Shown: one piece after another, positions 1 to 11,400 of the stretch
Numbering within the stretch: position 1 is the stretch's first letter
Layout: each line of letters starts with the position of its first letter
NCBI GenBank assembly: GCA_004335835.1
Contig: RWJK01000837.1
Span: 1,015 to 17,807, forward strand
Length of the DNA: 16,793 nt
DNA from: Scenedesmus sp. ARA3
Taxonomy: Eukaryota > Chlorophyta > Chlorophyceae > Sphaeropleales > Scenedesmaceae
Direction of reading: 5' to 3'
Made by a program: the position numbers and the translations under genes
Notes under the pieces: model-generated
Database searches by the model: none
Seen by the model: the letters and a program-made list of their open reading frames with translations, nothing else
What the model was told of the DNA's origin: nothing

Positions 1-120
1 GCAGCATGCTTGCCGGCATGGATCTGGCTTGCAGCATGCTTGCCGGCATGGATCTGGCTTGCAGCATGCTTTCCGGCATGGGTCTGGTCTGCAGCATGCT
101 TGCCGGCGTGGATCTGCCGG
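1..120. repeat. 30-bp tandem repeat, four copies, cut by the window edge
   Basis: Copies start at 1, 31, 61 and 91 with GCAGCATGCTTGCCGG at their heads. Copies 1 and 2 are identical, copy 3 has three or four changes, and copy 4 diverges at its end. The period is a multiple of three, so it reads through in more than one frame as a 10-residue repeat (for example MLAGMDLACS). The array may continue to the left of the window. Confidence 0.9.
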
Positions 121-213
121 CTGCCCAGCAGAGTACATGTGTCCCTGGAGGAGGATCTGCTCCTGATGCTCATTCCGCTGGGGCTTGGCCAGGCGGCAAA
201 ACTGCATGCATTG

Positions 214-2588
214 TGCTTTTGTGCTGAGCAGCTCCATTGTGTTGAAGGGCAGTCGCTAAACAACTACTTCACCGCCTGGCGGCCTAGCCTGGCACTGGGA
301 CTGTTGCAAGCAGAGCTGTGGGGTGTCTTCTGTGATCTGCCGTGATCTGCTGTGGGGCGTCTGCTGTGATCTGCGTGCCTGGCTGCTGAGCCGTGTTGTT
401 CTCTGGTTGCCGATCTGTGGTGCGCCTCTTTATGGTTTTGTCAGGCGCCAGATTCAGAGTGTTGCGTGCAGAAGAAGGTATCGTTGGTATATCTGGCAGT
501 CCCTCTTTGCTGTGCTTCCTGCTGATCATCTTCAAACCGTTTTTCCAGTTATGAAGTGCAATCTAACCAGAGGCAGGCATGTGTCGTGTAGGGCGGCAGG
601 AAATGGCATTTTTTGCAGCAGCCTAACTGCAGCAGCAGATTGTAGCAGCTATTGCCGGGATGCTGCTTGTCCTGCGATATGTTCAGGCGATGGAGCGCAA
701 GCAGCTACATCAGCTGTCAAGCGTCGAGGAGACATGTTACATGTTATGCAGGGCGTGCTGTCCGCTGCTGGCACTGATGCAGTCAATCAACGTCCTTGAA
801 TGCAAGGACGGCATGCTAAGGGTCCTCAGTTAGCTGGATGTGACACGGCAGCTGTTGCAGCCTGCCTTCAGGCCGTTTGGTTTGCTCAACAGGCGATCTT
901 GTGCAGTGTGTTGCTTGTGCATGCCATGCAGCTGATCATCATCATACTGTTTGGCGCTGGTACATGTGGTCACGTGCAATCATACCTGTCGTGCAGGGGT
1001 GGCGTTTGTACAGCTGACGCAATGCTGCGTTGGCTTGATCTATCCGTACTGTGTGCGCTCTCAACCCGTCCTGCACATTGGCTGAGGCGCGGACGATTGC
1101 AGACCATGGTGGCCATCGATGTTATTTCAGCAACCTCTGTTGGAATCTTGGCTGCCACCGTGAAACTGCTGCCATCTGTGCAGCCGCTGTTTTCTTGAAA
1201 AAAAGAGTAATGCGCTGCAGGCACCAGCTGTCCTGCTGGGCGGTGATGCCCGCTTAGTTCTGGTTTGAAGAGAGAGCATGATTGTTTTGTGTCGCCTTTC
1301 CAGCCTTGTTGGGGCAGGTGAGTTCTTCTGCATCCGCTGAATGCATGTGTTTGCATGTCGCCCGCCTGGTGAATGTCAAGCGCCTGAAGGTTAGTCCCCG
1401 CCTGCAGCTGGCCTCTTGCAATATGCAAGAGACCTGTGGCAATCTCCAGGCCTGCACGCGCAAGGCAGCCAGGCAGCAGGCTGCTTCTGCTCAGATTTTG
1501 AGTGCCAATAGGGTTGAGTGCGGTTATGGACTCTGCACGTGTGCTGGGTCTTGCCGGCACATTTCTGGCGTATCACGGCTTATATTGCCACGTTTTACAC
1601 GCTTGCATCACAGCACCCAGCTGTACAGTGCTTCATTGGCCTGCTGCTTTGCCGACGACAGCCGTATGCTGGCAACAATCTTACTAATAAACATCAACAG
1701 CATTGCTGCCCTTGTGTGGCTGGAGCATCCCAATCATAGCATATTCCAAGCAGATCTGTCCTGCTCTGCCAGCATGTGCACACAGCCTGCTGGCTTGCGT
1801 TGATACAGTTCGCTGCTCTCGTATGTTCATCCTTTGGGTTATGTACATCTTTATCAATAGTTTGGCTGAACAGGGCCGATTGGAGCTGCAGTATGGCTGC
1901 TTGCAACCAGAAGCTCACTATGCTCACTTGCATGCTGTGCATATCATGTTGACTTCATGCGCGTTACTGCTGCACGTCGTACTGCGTGTGGCTGATGTGG
2001 GCAGCGTGCATGTTGGGCTGGTGAGTAGCTCTTTGTAGAGCGCTGCACACTTTCAGCTCTGTCATAATACAGCTGAAACTGATGCAAGCATGCTATAGTA
2101 TCATGCATGGAATAATGTTGTGGTTCGTACATATTGTGGCTGCTACACTACAAGGCATCCTGCCTACACACTTCTGTCTAGAACACTGTTGTGAATGTGC
2201 GAGGAGCATGCAGTGCCGGCTGGGACCGGCTGGCTGGCTATTTGAAGCAGCCCAGAAGCAGGAACAACCGAGGTACCAAGCGAACGACAATGTGAGAAGT
2301 TGTGTATCAGCAGCTTCTGTTCTGCAGGTGTGCTATAACACAGTACCTGTGATATTGAAGATGGCATGTGCGGTTCTGCCATCAATGCAGGCATCATATC
2401 ACACTTTCTGATGCCAGCATTGCCTCCAGCAGCTGTGCTGCAAACACTCTTTGTGTGTGTCCGCAGGTCTAGTGGCTTGCTGCTGAACCTGCAAGGATAT
2501 GGAGTGTGTGGTGCTGGAGGGTGAGCACATTGCTTTGACCAACTGCATGAGTCCCGACAGATGTGAATCCAGCACCATATGAGTGGAT
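214..2588. other. No recognisable gene; T/G-biased DNA on the plus strand
   Basis: Open frames here (for example 323-799 plus and 970-1560 minus) have low-complexity translations rich in Cys, His, Gln and Trp, no conserved motif, and neutral third positions. The plus strand is markedly T-rich over A (24 T to 8 A in 481-540). I see nothing definite apart from the listed repeats. Confidence 0.6.
315..382. repeat. 34-bp imperfect direct repeat, two copies
   Basis: GCTGTGGGG-[TC]-GTCT begins at 315 and again at 349, and TGTGATCTGC follows in both copies. GTGATCTGC also occurs an extra time between them. Confidence 0.7.
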
Positions 2589-2622
2589 TGTGACAGCATG
2601 CATTGTGGTGTGACAGCATGCA
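2589..2622. repeat. Short direct repeat, 14 bp, 20-bp period
   Basis: TGTGACAGCATGCA occurs at 2589-2602 and again at 2609-2622. Each copy contains the over-represented hexamer GCATGC. Confidence 0.8.
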
Positions 2623-2676
2623 GCGTTGTGTGAGAGACAACATGTAACAAAATGCATCCCATTGCCACGTGTCACA

Positions 2677-2722
2677 CCAAAAGGAGTCCTTTTGGATGTT
2701 CAAAAGGAGGCATTTTGAACAT
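2677..2722. repeat. Two adjoining palindromes (hairpin-forming)
   Basis: CCAAAAGGAGTCCTTTTGG at 2677-2695 is a perfect dyad around one central base. It abuts directly a second inverted repeat at 2696-2722, with arms ATGTTCAAAA and TTTTGAACAT around GGAGGCA. Both share the CAAAAGGAG core, so the second may be a derived copy of the first. Confidence 0.85.
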
Positions 2723-2994
2723 CGGCAGCTGCTCACTTCCAGCCAGCTGGTGTGGGCTCTGCTGCCTGCCAACACGCAGCTGCCTGGCGCTGCATTAGCT
2801 GTGCGGTCATGACTCGCCGACCAAAGCCAACTGCTGGCCACGACCCCTACTACCACATGCTTACTGCAATAATGCACTTTGGGGCTGGAGCAGCCCAAAC
2901 ATAGCATCAACCAAGCGAATCCTTCAGTATGTGCAGCAACGCACTGGCTTGACTGTCTCAGGTTGCTACATCAACGCACCAACCGATTGGGTCT

Positions 2995-3168
2995 ATGTCC
3001 GTGATTGAGGTTCAGCGTGCTCAACCTCTGGCTCACAAAGGACGACAAATAGTCCGGGTGTTACAGTGGTACAATGAGCCACGGCTAGCTGCAGAGAACG
3101 AGGTTAATGGAAATCCATACAAGGGCGCTGTGAAAGCTGTGCAGCCATTGCCTGACATACTATGGTAG
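2995..3168 (+). CDS. Possible small ORF, 57 aa, unrecognised
   Basis: ATG at 2995 to TAG at 3168. The product has a protein-like, mixed composition (for example VLQWYNEPRLAAENEVNGNP) unlike the Cys/His-rich translations around it, and the frame stays open for 15 codons upstream of the ATG. It has no signal peptide and no motif I recognise. It could be a single exon, a relic of a transposon ORF, or chance. Confidence 0.18.
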   Translation: MSVIEVQRAQPLAHKGRQIVRVLQWYNEPRLAAENEVNGNPYKGAVKAVQPLPDILW

Positions 3169-3803
3169 TAACTGTGTTTGCTGCTTACGTGCTCTGCTGC
3201 ATCTACCACATGCAAAGGTCCACAGCAGCGGATAGTCACGTTGGTTGTGGCAGTGGCGTGCATGTTGTGATTTTGTTGTCAACAGAGTGATAGTGGCACA
3301 AAAGCATGGTGCTTTCCAGGAGTTCATCCGAATGTGGAGTAAAGGGAGCTTACTGTGAGACTCAAGCTCATGGCCAGCAATGCGATGGGCGATGGGGCAA
3401 GATGTTCCATTACATTACTTTGCAACACATCAGCCTCACAACGCCTCTGTATGTCCAGCCGCTTTGCTGAGCGCTGTGACATGTCAGCGTGTGTCACTTG
3501 CATATTATCCAGATGGTATGTGCATTTCCTCAGCATACATGACGGCGTATGCCTGCAGCGGCTACTGCAGGCATGTAGGTTAGCATTGCTCAGGCATCAA
3601 CAGCAACAGGCATGGATTGAAACCGTAGAATTGTGCAAAAGCGCTCTAGAGTCAGTCAGGTATCCCTGACCAAAGACAAAGACGGACAAACAAGTTACCC
3701 CAACTGCAGAACCACAGGCTGCATCCGTTTGCTATCACAATAAACCAGCTAAGACCCATCAAATAGGTTGTCTGGGTGCTGTGACAACACCTGATAAGTA
3801 TGT

Positions 3804-4292
3804 CACACAAGTTCTGTGGGGCCTTCAACAGAAGGCGCTTGGCTATGTGTGGGCCTTCAAAACGTCAGCTTGGACAGCAGGCGTTGAAACGGCACCACAA
3901 GCTGCAATTGAGTGCAGCAGTCAACATTCTGGAACATCAAGGCACTCAGCCTAATGGCTGGGTGTTGCGCCTCCAGTGTGTATGGCACACTAGTTCAGTA
4001 GGGCCTTCATTAGAAAGCGCTTGGCTATGCCTGGGGCTTCCAAAACAAGCTCCGGCAGCAGGCTTTGAACCGGCACCACATGCTGCTGTTGAGTGCAGCT
4101 TAGCACCATGCTGCAACAACTAGAGCTCAGTTGTGCGGCTGGTCGTGCAACTGGTGCGGTTGTGCACACAAACTCAAAACTATTGCCAGGAGAGAATCAC
4201 ACGCCTACATGCTTCACTCAGCAGAGTGAAGCATGTAGGATATTGGGAATGGCACAAGTTCAGCGGGGCTTCAAAAAGGAAGCGCTTGGGTG
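3804..4292. repeat. Imperfect dispersed direct repeats, about 115 bp, two long copies and one short
   Basis: Copy A (about 3804-3919) and copy B (about 3985-4100) share, in order, GTTC-x-GT-x-GGGCCTTCA, GCGCTTGGCTATG, a GGGC-[TC]-TTC block, GGCACCACA and TTGAGTGCAGC, at an offset of about 181 bp. Copy C (about 4252-4292) keeps ACAAGTTCAGCGGGGCTTCA and AGCGCTTGG only. This may be a degenerate transposon or local duplication. Nearby open frames have no recognisable product. Confidence 0.7.
4204..4239. repeat. Perfect hairpin, 16-bp arms, 4-nt loop
   Basis: CCTACATGCTTCACTC, then AGCA, then GAGTGAAGCATGTAGG: the arms are exact reverse complements. It lies just before repeat copy C. It is too perfect for neutral DNA of any age, so it is recent or maintained. 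A small-RNA precursor, element terminus or cruciform are all possible. Confidence 0.9.
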
Positions 4293-4794
4293 CTTGCAGG
4301 CTGGGCAAGTTGCTTGTGCCATTTGCGGGGCACAAGGATTCAAGCCTCATTGCAATGGCCATGCCAAGCTATGACGCAGGAACACCAAGCACACACAACG
4401 TGTTTCTGTGCACAGCATGCGTAGTGCGGCTAGATGCCAAGGTACTGTATAAGTATCAGCATCCCCATCCGAATCGTTTTAATGACGCTCTGTTCAAACC
4501 AAGGTGGCGTTGTGGCATCCCCAGCATCAATCCACAACTGGTGTTAGGCAATGACACTCCCCTCCTGTGCTGAACCTTGACAAACCATACTGCGGGCAAG
4601 GTATGGGTGTCAAAAGGTCGGCAGCTGAACACCACGATATGCACATATTGTGGTGCTTGGTGTGCGAGGATGATGCATGCAGGTGGATCCACCCTGCGAT
4701 ACGCAACAGCTGGAAGCCGCCATACATACACACACCTGAAATGCAACCCTCTCTGATGCTTTTTGAGGTAAGGTAACTAGCTAGCATGCAAGCG

Positions 4795-4900
4795 TCAACT
4801 GCCACTAAGCATGAAGACTGCCACCATCACCAAGCACCACACAGTCACTCTGCCAACATATATAATGCTAGCTCTCTCAATGCTCGGACTACCACGCACA
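4795..4900 (-). CDS. Possible alternative last exon with a hydrophobic tail
   Basis: If the GTAAGA at 5068 is used as a donor (phase 2), the acceptor TTCCCCGCAG at 4901 supplies the needed single base. The frame then runs 34 more codons to a TGA at 4797-4795. The product has IERASIIYVGRVT followed by VWCLVMVAVFMLSG, a short hydrophobic stretch that could be a membrane segment or anchor signal. The intron would be 168 nt. Codon use is less G/C-biased than in the gene body. Confidence 0.25.
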
Positions 4901-5064
4901 CTGCGGGGAATTTGCACAAAGCAACTATCAAAAACGGCATCAGTAGCTGCAGCTCCCCTGCCTCAGCAGCCAATACACTGCCAGCAGCTGACACCCGCTG
5001 TTGCTGGCACCACGCTTCTGCACCAACTGTGCCTACCATGCTGCAGTGCACAGCCCCTCTTCTC

Positions 5065-5479
5065 TTACAGTGGCGGCTTTACTGCACCAGGAGCAGTCCT
5101 GTACTTGATCATGGTGCGCATGTTGGTGGTGTCAGTTCCTGTTGGGGTTGCGGAGGGAACACTCGTGAGACCACTCTTGAAGGTGCACACCGTCTGTGAT
5201 GCGGCCAAGGTGCTGGATCCGGCAGCCGACATGGTGAACACAACGGCCGCACATACCGGATTGTCGTTGCACGTGGTCAGACAAGAAGCGAAAGTGGTGG
5301 TGGCTGGTGCTGATGCGGTGCCCAGCGTCACCCCGATTTCGAGAGCCTTGTCGTCGTTGAACCAGGAGAAATAGCCTGAGCCATACTCCTTGGGCTTTGC
5401 TCCGCCCGCCAGCAGCGAGCGCTTCCTGTTCTCGTTGCCCATTACGTTGCCAGTGAGCACCTTGTACGCGATCTTGTAC
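5065..5479 (-). CDS. Exon 15: residues 840-977, PAN/apple-like segment 2 and stop
   Basis: The acceptor CCCCTGCAG gives V-YKIAYKVLTGNVMGNE. SGYFSWFNDDKALEIGV precedes CLTTCNDNPVCAAVVF and a later VCTF, a second PAN-like cysteine pattern. It ends AVKPPL-TAA. The stop lies inside CTGTAAGAG, which is both a TGTAA motif and a possible splice donor, so this end is less certain than the rest. Confidence 0.78.
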
Positions 5480-8400
5480 CTGCAGGGGCACGCAGCAGAA
5501 CACAAAGCATAACGGTGCAGTGTTGAGCCACACATAACATAGGCGCTCGTGAGTGTATGTGTCTTTATTGACCCAGGAGAAGACAGTGGGGGGCCGCCGG
5601 GAGATGAGAGAGTGCTTTTTACTGGCATGCCTGCTGTACTGTGGCCACAGAGCAACAATTGAACACAAAACGGACACAGAAATAAAACCTATATCAGCAG
5701 GACTGCAATTAGGACATCACTTCAAGCAACACGCCTGATACAGCTTTGGCTGTTGCTGGTCAATGCTTGCTGCAGAGGCTGTATATCTCGGCCAGCAGTG
5801 AATCTACTTTTGAAAGCTGGACAGCAAGCACTAGACTAACAGAAGCACTCACACGCCAGTCGTTTCATCAGTTGGGGCAGTTGGGGCCTTCCTTATGTAA
5901 CACCTTGCGTTGTAGTAGTCGTATGTAAAGAACTGGCACAGCTCGTCTGCCTGGCAGGCATCCATGCATCTTTGAGCAGTTGGGGTGCCTGTCGAAAAGA
6001 CTACCTCAGACAGCGCTACAGTACTGGTTGTCGGCAGGTACCTGGCCAGGACAGTAACAGCCGACAGGACAAAGGACGTCGTCAGTTCAGTGCAAACTGC
6101 TTTGATACCTCATTGCTCAGTGCTAGGTAGCTTGCAACACACGAGGCAAAGAGCTTAGCATTGAAGGAAACGTGCCTTGCAATCTCATGTGCACCATGTG
6201 TGCATGCCTGCTGTGTTTGGTCTTGCATGATGGCACTACTGGCCCCACTCACCAGTTGCCTGTCTCAATGGATGCAAACTCCAACAGGCACTGCTGCGCG
6301 GATGTGGCGCCAGCCTCCGACACCGGGTTGACAAACAGTGTGTTTGGGCTGTCGTTGATGTAGAAGTTGAAGGAAGTGGCGAGGTTGCCAGGGCACGGCT
6401 TGCAGGCATAGTCACCAGCTGCGCGGCTGATGTCACCGAAGAAGTTTTGTTTGCAGTTGGTGCAGTCGCCGGGGGCCTCCGCTGGGTTAGCGTTTGAATT
6501 GGGGGTGACGCTGTTGCCGTCAACAATAGTAGCACCGACAGTAGTGGTGACTCCTTTCCCAGCAGGGCACACTGCACACAAGCGCCACAGCAGAGAGCAC
6601 GCAGCGCGCGTCAGACGTCCCAGCCAGCAGTTACAAGTTACAAGTTACAAGTTACAAGTCCTACTCGTCAGAGGCAGGCAAGCCTGCTTGAGCCTATGCT
6701 CTTCCGTGCGTAAATTGCAGAAGGACAAGGACAGTCAGCAGCAACAGTTCGCGAGATAAATATTTAATGCTGCAGGGGCTCTTACGAGGCAACCCTGCTG
6801 CTTATGCGTTAGTAGTTGTTGGTCAAGCATACTATTTCAATAGCCAGCATAGTCAGCAGACCAACTCTAGCACGGTGTGGCAGCAGTGGCTCGTGTAAAG
6901 GCACCAGATGTCAGAACCCCTTCACCTCACTCTTAAACGCATCATGCAACGACTTGCGTGTTGTTGTGTTACATGCTGTGTGCTGTGATAATAAAGCTGG
7001 CTCTGCATAGCATTCATTCATACAAAAAACGACGCAGAACCTTACTAAGACAAAAATGTCTCAGCATTAGCTATGTACAATTGCCTGAGTATACCCTGAA
7101 CACAATATGCGTGATTGTGCTCATCTTTGGTACTTGGACAGGTGGCACATGCGTCTACAGTTCGTGTGCTGGAGTTACAACTAGTCTTAAGTAGCCCCAG
7201 ACACTCACCGTTGCACTCTTTGTCTGTTGATCCTGTATCCAGCGTAGTCTTTTTGTTGGCGCATGCCGCGCAGGTGCCAGCGCTCAGAAGATCGCCTCCG
7301 TTATTGAAGGTGCCTACATATGCGACAAGATCGGCAGTGTACATCCACAGTGTCAGTGTCTACACCTGTGGTCACCAAACACCTATACACCTGACATAAA
7401 CTTTACAGAGTGACCACTGATTGCATGCTTGTTGTCACAGTTTAATTGCAACTTGCTCTGAGAGGACCTTCATGCAAAGTGTTGTGCACTAACGGACCCC
7501 CTCATGGAGAGTGGCAGGAGGGTTGCTGGTCTGCTGCTGGCTTGTTGTAGATGCAGCACACAATTTTTGATTAAGAGAAGATAGTTACATTTGGGTCCTG
7601 GCACCATCTGCGGGTCTCCGGCTCACCAATGGGACACTCCTTGAGGCCTGCGTCCTTGATGTCTCCAGCAGACGTCAGCTCATTCGCGCTATTTTGGACT
7701 GCAAAACCTGGTAGCGTGTACTTGCAGTCATTGATGTTGTCTACAGAGGCTGCATCAGTAGCGCTGGTGTCTGTTGTGGTGCCAAGCGGGCAGTCCTTGC
7801 ACTTGTCAGCCGGCTCAGCGTCTGCCGGGTTGTAGGTGCCTGCAAGTGTCAGGGATCAGCAACGCAGTACTTTGCTGTGTTTGCAAAGCATCCAAGTACG
7901 GGGATCTCAGGGGCTGCAGTGAACTAGTCTGGTCAATGTGCTGCTTGAATCACCACACTGCGGCATTGGGCAGCAGCTCGAGGCCTTGTCATTGTCATGC
8001 ACAGGCCTGCACGTCATTGCCTGAGCAGCAGACCGCAAATTACTGCTGACACTGCAGACAGCATGCGGTGTTTGCATCGGTGCATGAAAGCACATCGATA
8101 ACATCTGCAGCAACTGAATCCTGCCATGGTCCTGGCCCTAACCCAGCCCTGCATTGCACCTCCGGGCATCAAGGCACCTCACCTGCAGCGCAAACGGAAG
8201 CCTTGACTCCATCAAAGCCATAGCCAGGCAGCGTGCAGCAGGCCCGTGGATCAAAGAAGCCATTAGAGGGATTTGTTCCCGTTGTGGCTTTCCAGGAAGC
8301 TGCCAATGCGACAAGGGTGGGACATTTGCCGTCGGTGTTTGTGAATGTGTTGGTTGGGCAATCCTTGCAGGGCGATGAGCGCAGCTCATACGTAAGGGCA

Positions 8401-11400
8401 GCAACTCCGTAGGTGTTGCCGGTGCACGTGACTGCCCTGAAGACTGGGTCTGTTGTGCTGGTGCCAGGGGTGACGGCAATCATGCCCTGGCCCTGTCTGA
8501 TGTCTGCACACATACAGCAGCACTCAACTGTGTCAGCAATGCACTGTTAAAGTCAGGTGATTGAGCTGAAGCTGGGCAGGCAAAGCCGTGTGCACTGTCA
8601 TGCTTGTTTGCAAAGCACATGGCACATAATTATGCAATGCCACATCCTCACCCAGACGACGCACAGCAGCTGGCAGTGTCAGGTTTCATGGCAATGAAGT
8701 TGCAAGGCTGTTGGACCTGGAAAATGCTCTAGACACTGGGTTGCTGTGCACCTGGGGCAGACACAAGTCAGCTGTAAAACCTGCCATCACTTTCGTCAAA
8801 TGGCTCAGTTAGCTACAGTGCACAGAGCACAGGACACATCCACACTGCTTGCAACTTACAGCAGGAGGCAGACGTCTGTGGCACGTTTATGAAGGTTGGG
8901 GCAGCTGCAGCAAAGCCGGCTGCGTCCAGCGCAAATACGCTGAGCGGCTCCACATCATCCGACAGAATATCAGTGCCGCAAGTCTTGCATTTGTCCACAT
9001 TGGTATCAGTGCGTCGCCTCCAGTCGGGAGAGTACGTTCCGGGGTTGTTGGTGCACTTGACGATGCTTCCTGTGGTTGGGAGCCTGAACCCAGGCGGAAC
9101 CACTGCATGTAGAGGCGGAAAGGGGCGGCAAGCAACGTACATGTGATTGCCCAGTGAAACACCCTGCTCGCCATTCAGGCGCATGCAAAGACAAAGCTCA
9201 TGAGCGCGTCACGCGCAATAGGGTAGTTGTACTGTCTATTTGCTGCCAACTGCTGGACCTTGCCTTAGAAGCTGCTGCCCGAACCTTCTGGCTATTGATT
9301 TGCAACAACATGCTATCTGTTGGTGTGGTTTGCACTCAGAGCAAGCTGTCGGTGAGGTGGGGTGCCATTGCAGCATGCAGAGGACAGGAACGGACATGCG
9401 AGTGCGCATCTGGTCTGCAGTTGTGATGACATCAGTCGTGGCAGGTGGATGGGCACAGCGGATTCTAATTCAGTGCCAGAGCCCACCGTGGGTCCCAGCA
9501 CAAGTATCGGCAGCTGCGCCACATCTGTCCTTTGGTGCAAGATTTTGTTGGTTTAAAGCTGCTTTCACCCAACCCCGCTTCACTAAATAAATGTAAATGC
9601 ATGGTGCTGTCACAGCTGTTTACTCACAGCAGTCACCAATAGCTGTTGCGCCGACGCTCCTGGTCATGAGGTCGTCGGAACAAAGCGTGCGGCCGGGAGT
9701 AGTCGTGGTGGAAGCATAGCCTCCAGGGCTGTTGCGAATCAGCCACAGCAGCACGTGACACACAGTGGCACTGTTATCAACTTGATAGCATTGAATGCTA
9801 TCACATGTGGTGATGTTCTGACCTTGATGCCGCGCTGCTGGTTGCTGACTAGGCAAAACAGGTGATGGCAAGGATACAACGAAGGCTGGTCGATCCTAGG
9901 AAAGACATTTCAATGCTTGTTGATAAGAGGTTGTTTGGTCCATCTCTGAAAGCAGGTATGCGAATGGCTTTGAGTATGTCCTGTAGCCAGACTGCAGAAA
10001 AAGCACAACATTGCAAGTTGGGTGCTACTGACGTCTAGTAGAGGCTACGTGTTGCATTGCTACTCACCAGTAGTATCCTTGGTCGCAGATCTTGGTGTAA
10101 ACATAAGGAGTGGAGGGTGCGGTCCCGAAACCCGGCCTTGACCCATCTTGGATCCAGTAAAAACCGGGGAGCAAGACTGCAAGATGCATCAAGAAAACAC
10201 CAGTCAAAAGTTAAATTTGTATGTTTGATAAGAAACATTTGACACGCTACATGTGCTGCAGACGACGCATGGTGCAGGCTTGTCCTGGCAGTTGGATTCT
10301 TAGAAGTGGTACACACGGTGTACAGCAACTGCTGGTGTCTGCCGCACAATGCGGCTGGGCATCTCTGTTGATATGCAACATCATATGCTCATGTGACTAG
10401 TGTCAGAAAACCGCTTAGGAGCCAGCAATAACATAACCAAGTGGGCTGAAATAAGCTGCAGACTCAGCACACTTCAGCAATAGAGCCTCATATCAGGAGA
10501 AGGCATTCATCATCTCATTTTGTTGTCAACCGACACCAGTGACTTCTCAGCTGCATCAGCTTGTTGTTAGTGGTGCCAACGTGACCTGCAGCCACAGCAA
10601 ATTTGCTGCTGTTGTACATGGAAAGACTGCTGCTGGGCCGTCAGCTTGCACTCACCATCACAGAACTTGAACTCAGGGCTTGCTGAAGTGAACGTGGTGG
10701 TGCCCCTTGGGCAGCGCACACACCTGGTGGCCGATGCGGCGGTGGTGGAAAGGTAGCCTTCCCTGTACTCGCCCCTAGGGCACCGCACCACCTTGTTGCT
10801 GCTGGTGACGTACCAGCCAGGCGGCACCACTGCAGTGACATCAGTTGCAGCGCACACCAGATGCAAGAATTACACAGGATATGGTAACATATTGCCTTGT
10901 ACCGTGGTAACATATTGCCTTGTACCGTGGTAACATATTGCCTTGTACCATGGCACTCACGGCATGCATCACAGCAATGATCCCAAGCATGGCATATCGT
11001 AGTAATGGATAGCAGTTACTTGCGTGTAAGTGCACTATGACCAGCTACATTACGTCTTCGAACAAGTAGAAGCTTGACAGATGAAGCCTCACATGCTGCC
11101 ACTGAAGCTGTATGCAAGGGAAGGCTGCCATTTTGTGCTGTTTCTGACATCAAATACACATGTGCGGCATCCGGCCCCAGCCCCAGCTGTTGCAGCCTCT
11201 AACATGCAATCTGCCGTACCAACCATTCGGGGGTTGATGAGTATCCGCTGTGTCATCACTCCTGTGACATTTTGGGGCTGCCCAAGTCTACATGATTTCG
11301 AACAGGGCAGGCTCGCTAAGCACCACCAGGATCAACTTCTAAGCGTGCAAGGATAAGGCATAAATACTCACAGCAACCAGAGGCAGATGTCTGTCCAGTG

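Noticed and set aside
323..799. 158-codon plus-strand open frame
   Set aside because: Translation is rich in Cys, Trp and Arg without any motif, third positions are not biased, and it overlaps the 34-bp repeats. Probably chance.
970..1560. 196-codon minus-strand open frame
   Set aside because: Low-complexity polar translation, no domain, and competing open frames of similar length on the plus strand.
2164..2910. 248-codon minus-strand open frame, the longest in the window
   Set aside because: Composition is Cys/His/Ser-rich throughout with no conserved pattern, it spans the two palindromes and the 20-bp-period repeat, and several other frames are open here too.
4050..4090. TTTGAACCGGC resembling a tRNA T-arm
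   Set aside because: No A box, no acceptor stem and no cloverleaf can be folded around it; it belongs to the 115-bp repeat.
5131..5677. Second minus-strand open frame overlapping exon 15
   Set aside because: It is the shifted reading of exon 15; the chosen frame carries the PAN-like cysteine pattern, joins exon 14 in phase and has better codon bias.
9313..9540. Open frame in intron 8 considered as a missed exon
   Set aside because: Exons 8 and 9 already join in phase with a matching C-L-VPPGF motif, and the frame has no module-like cysteines in the right order.
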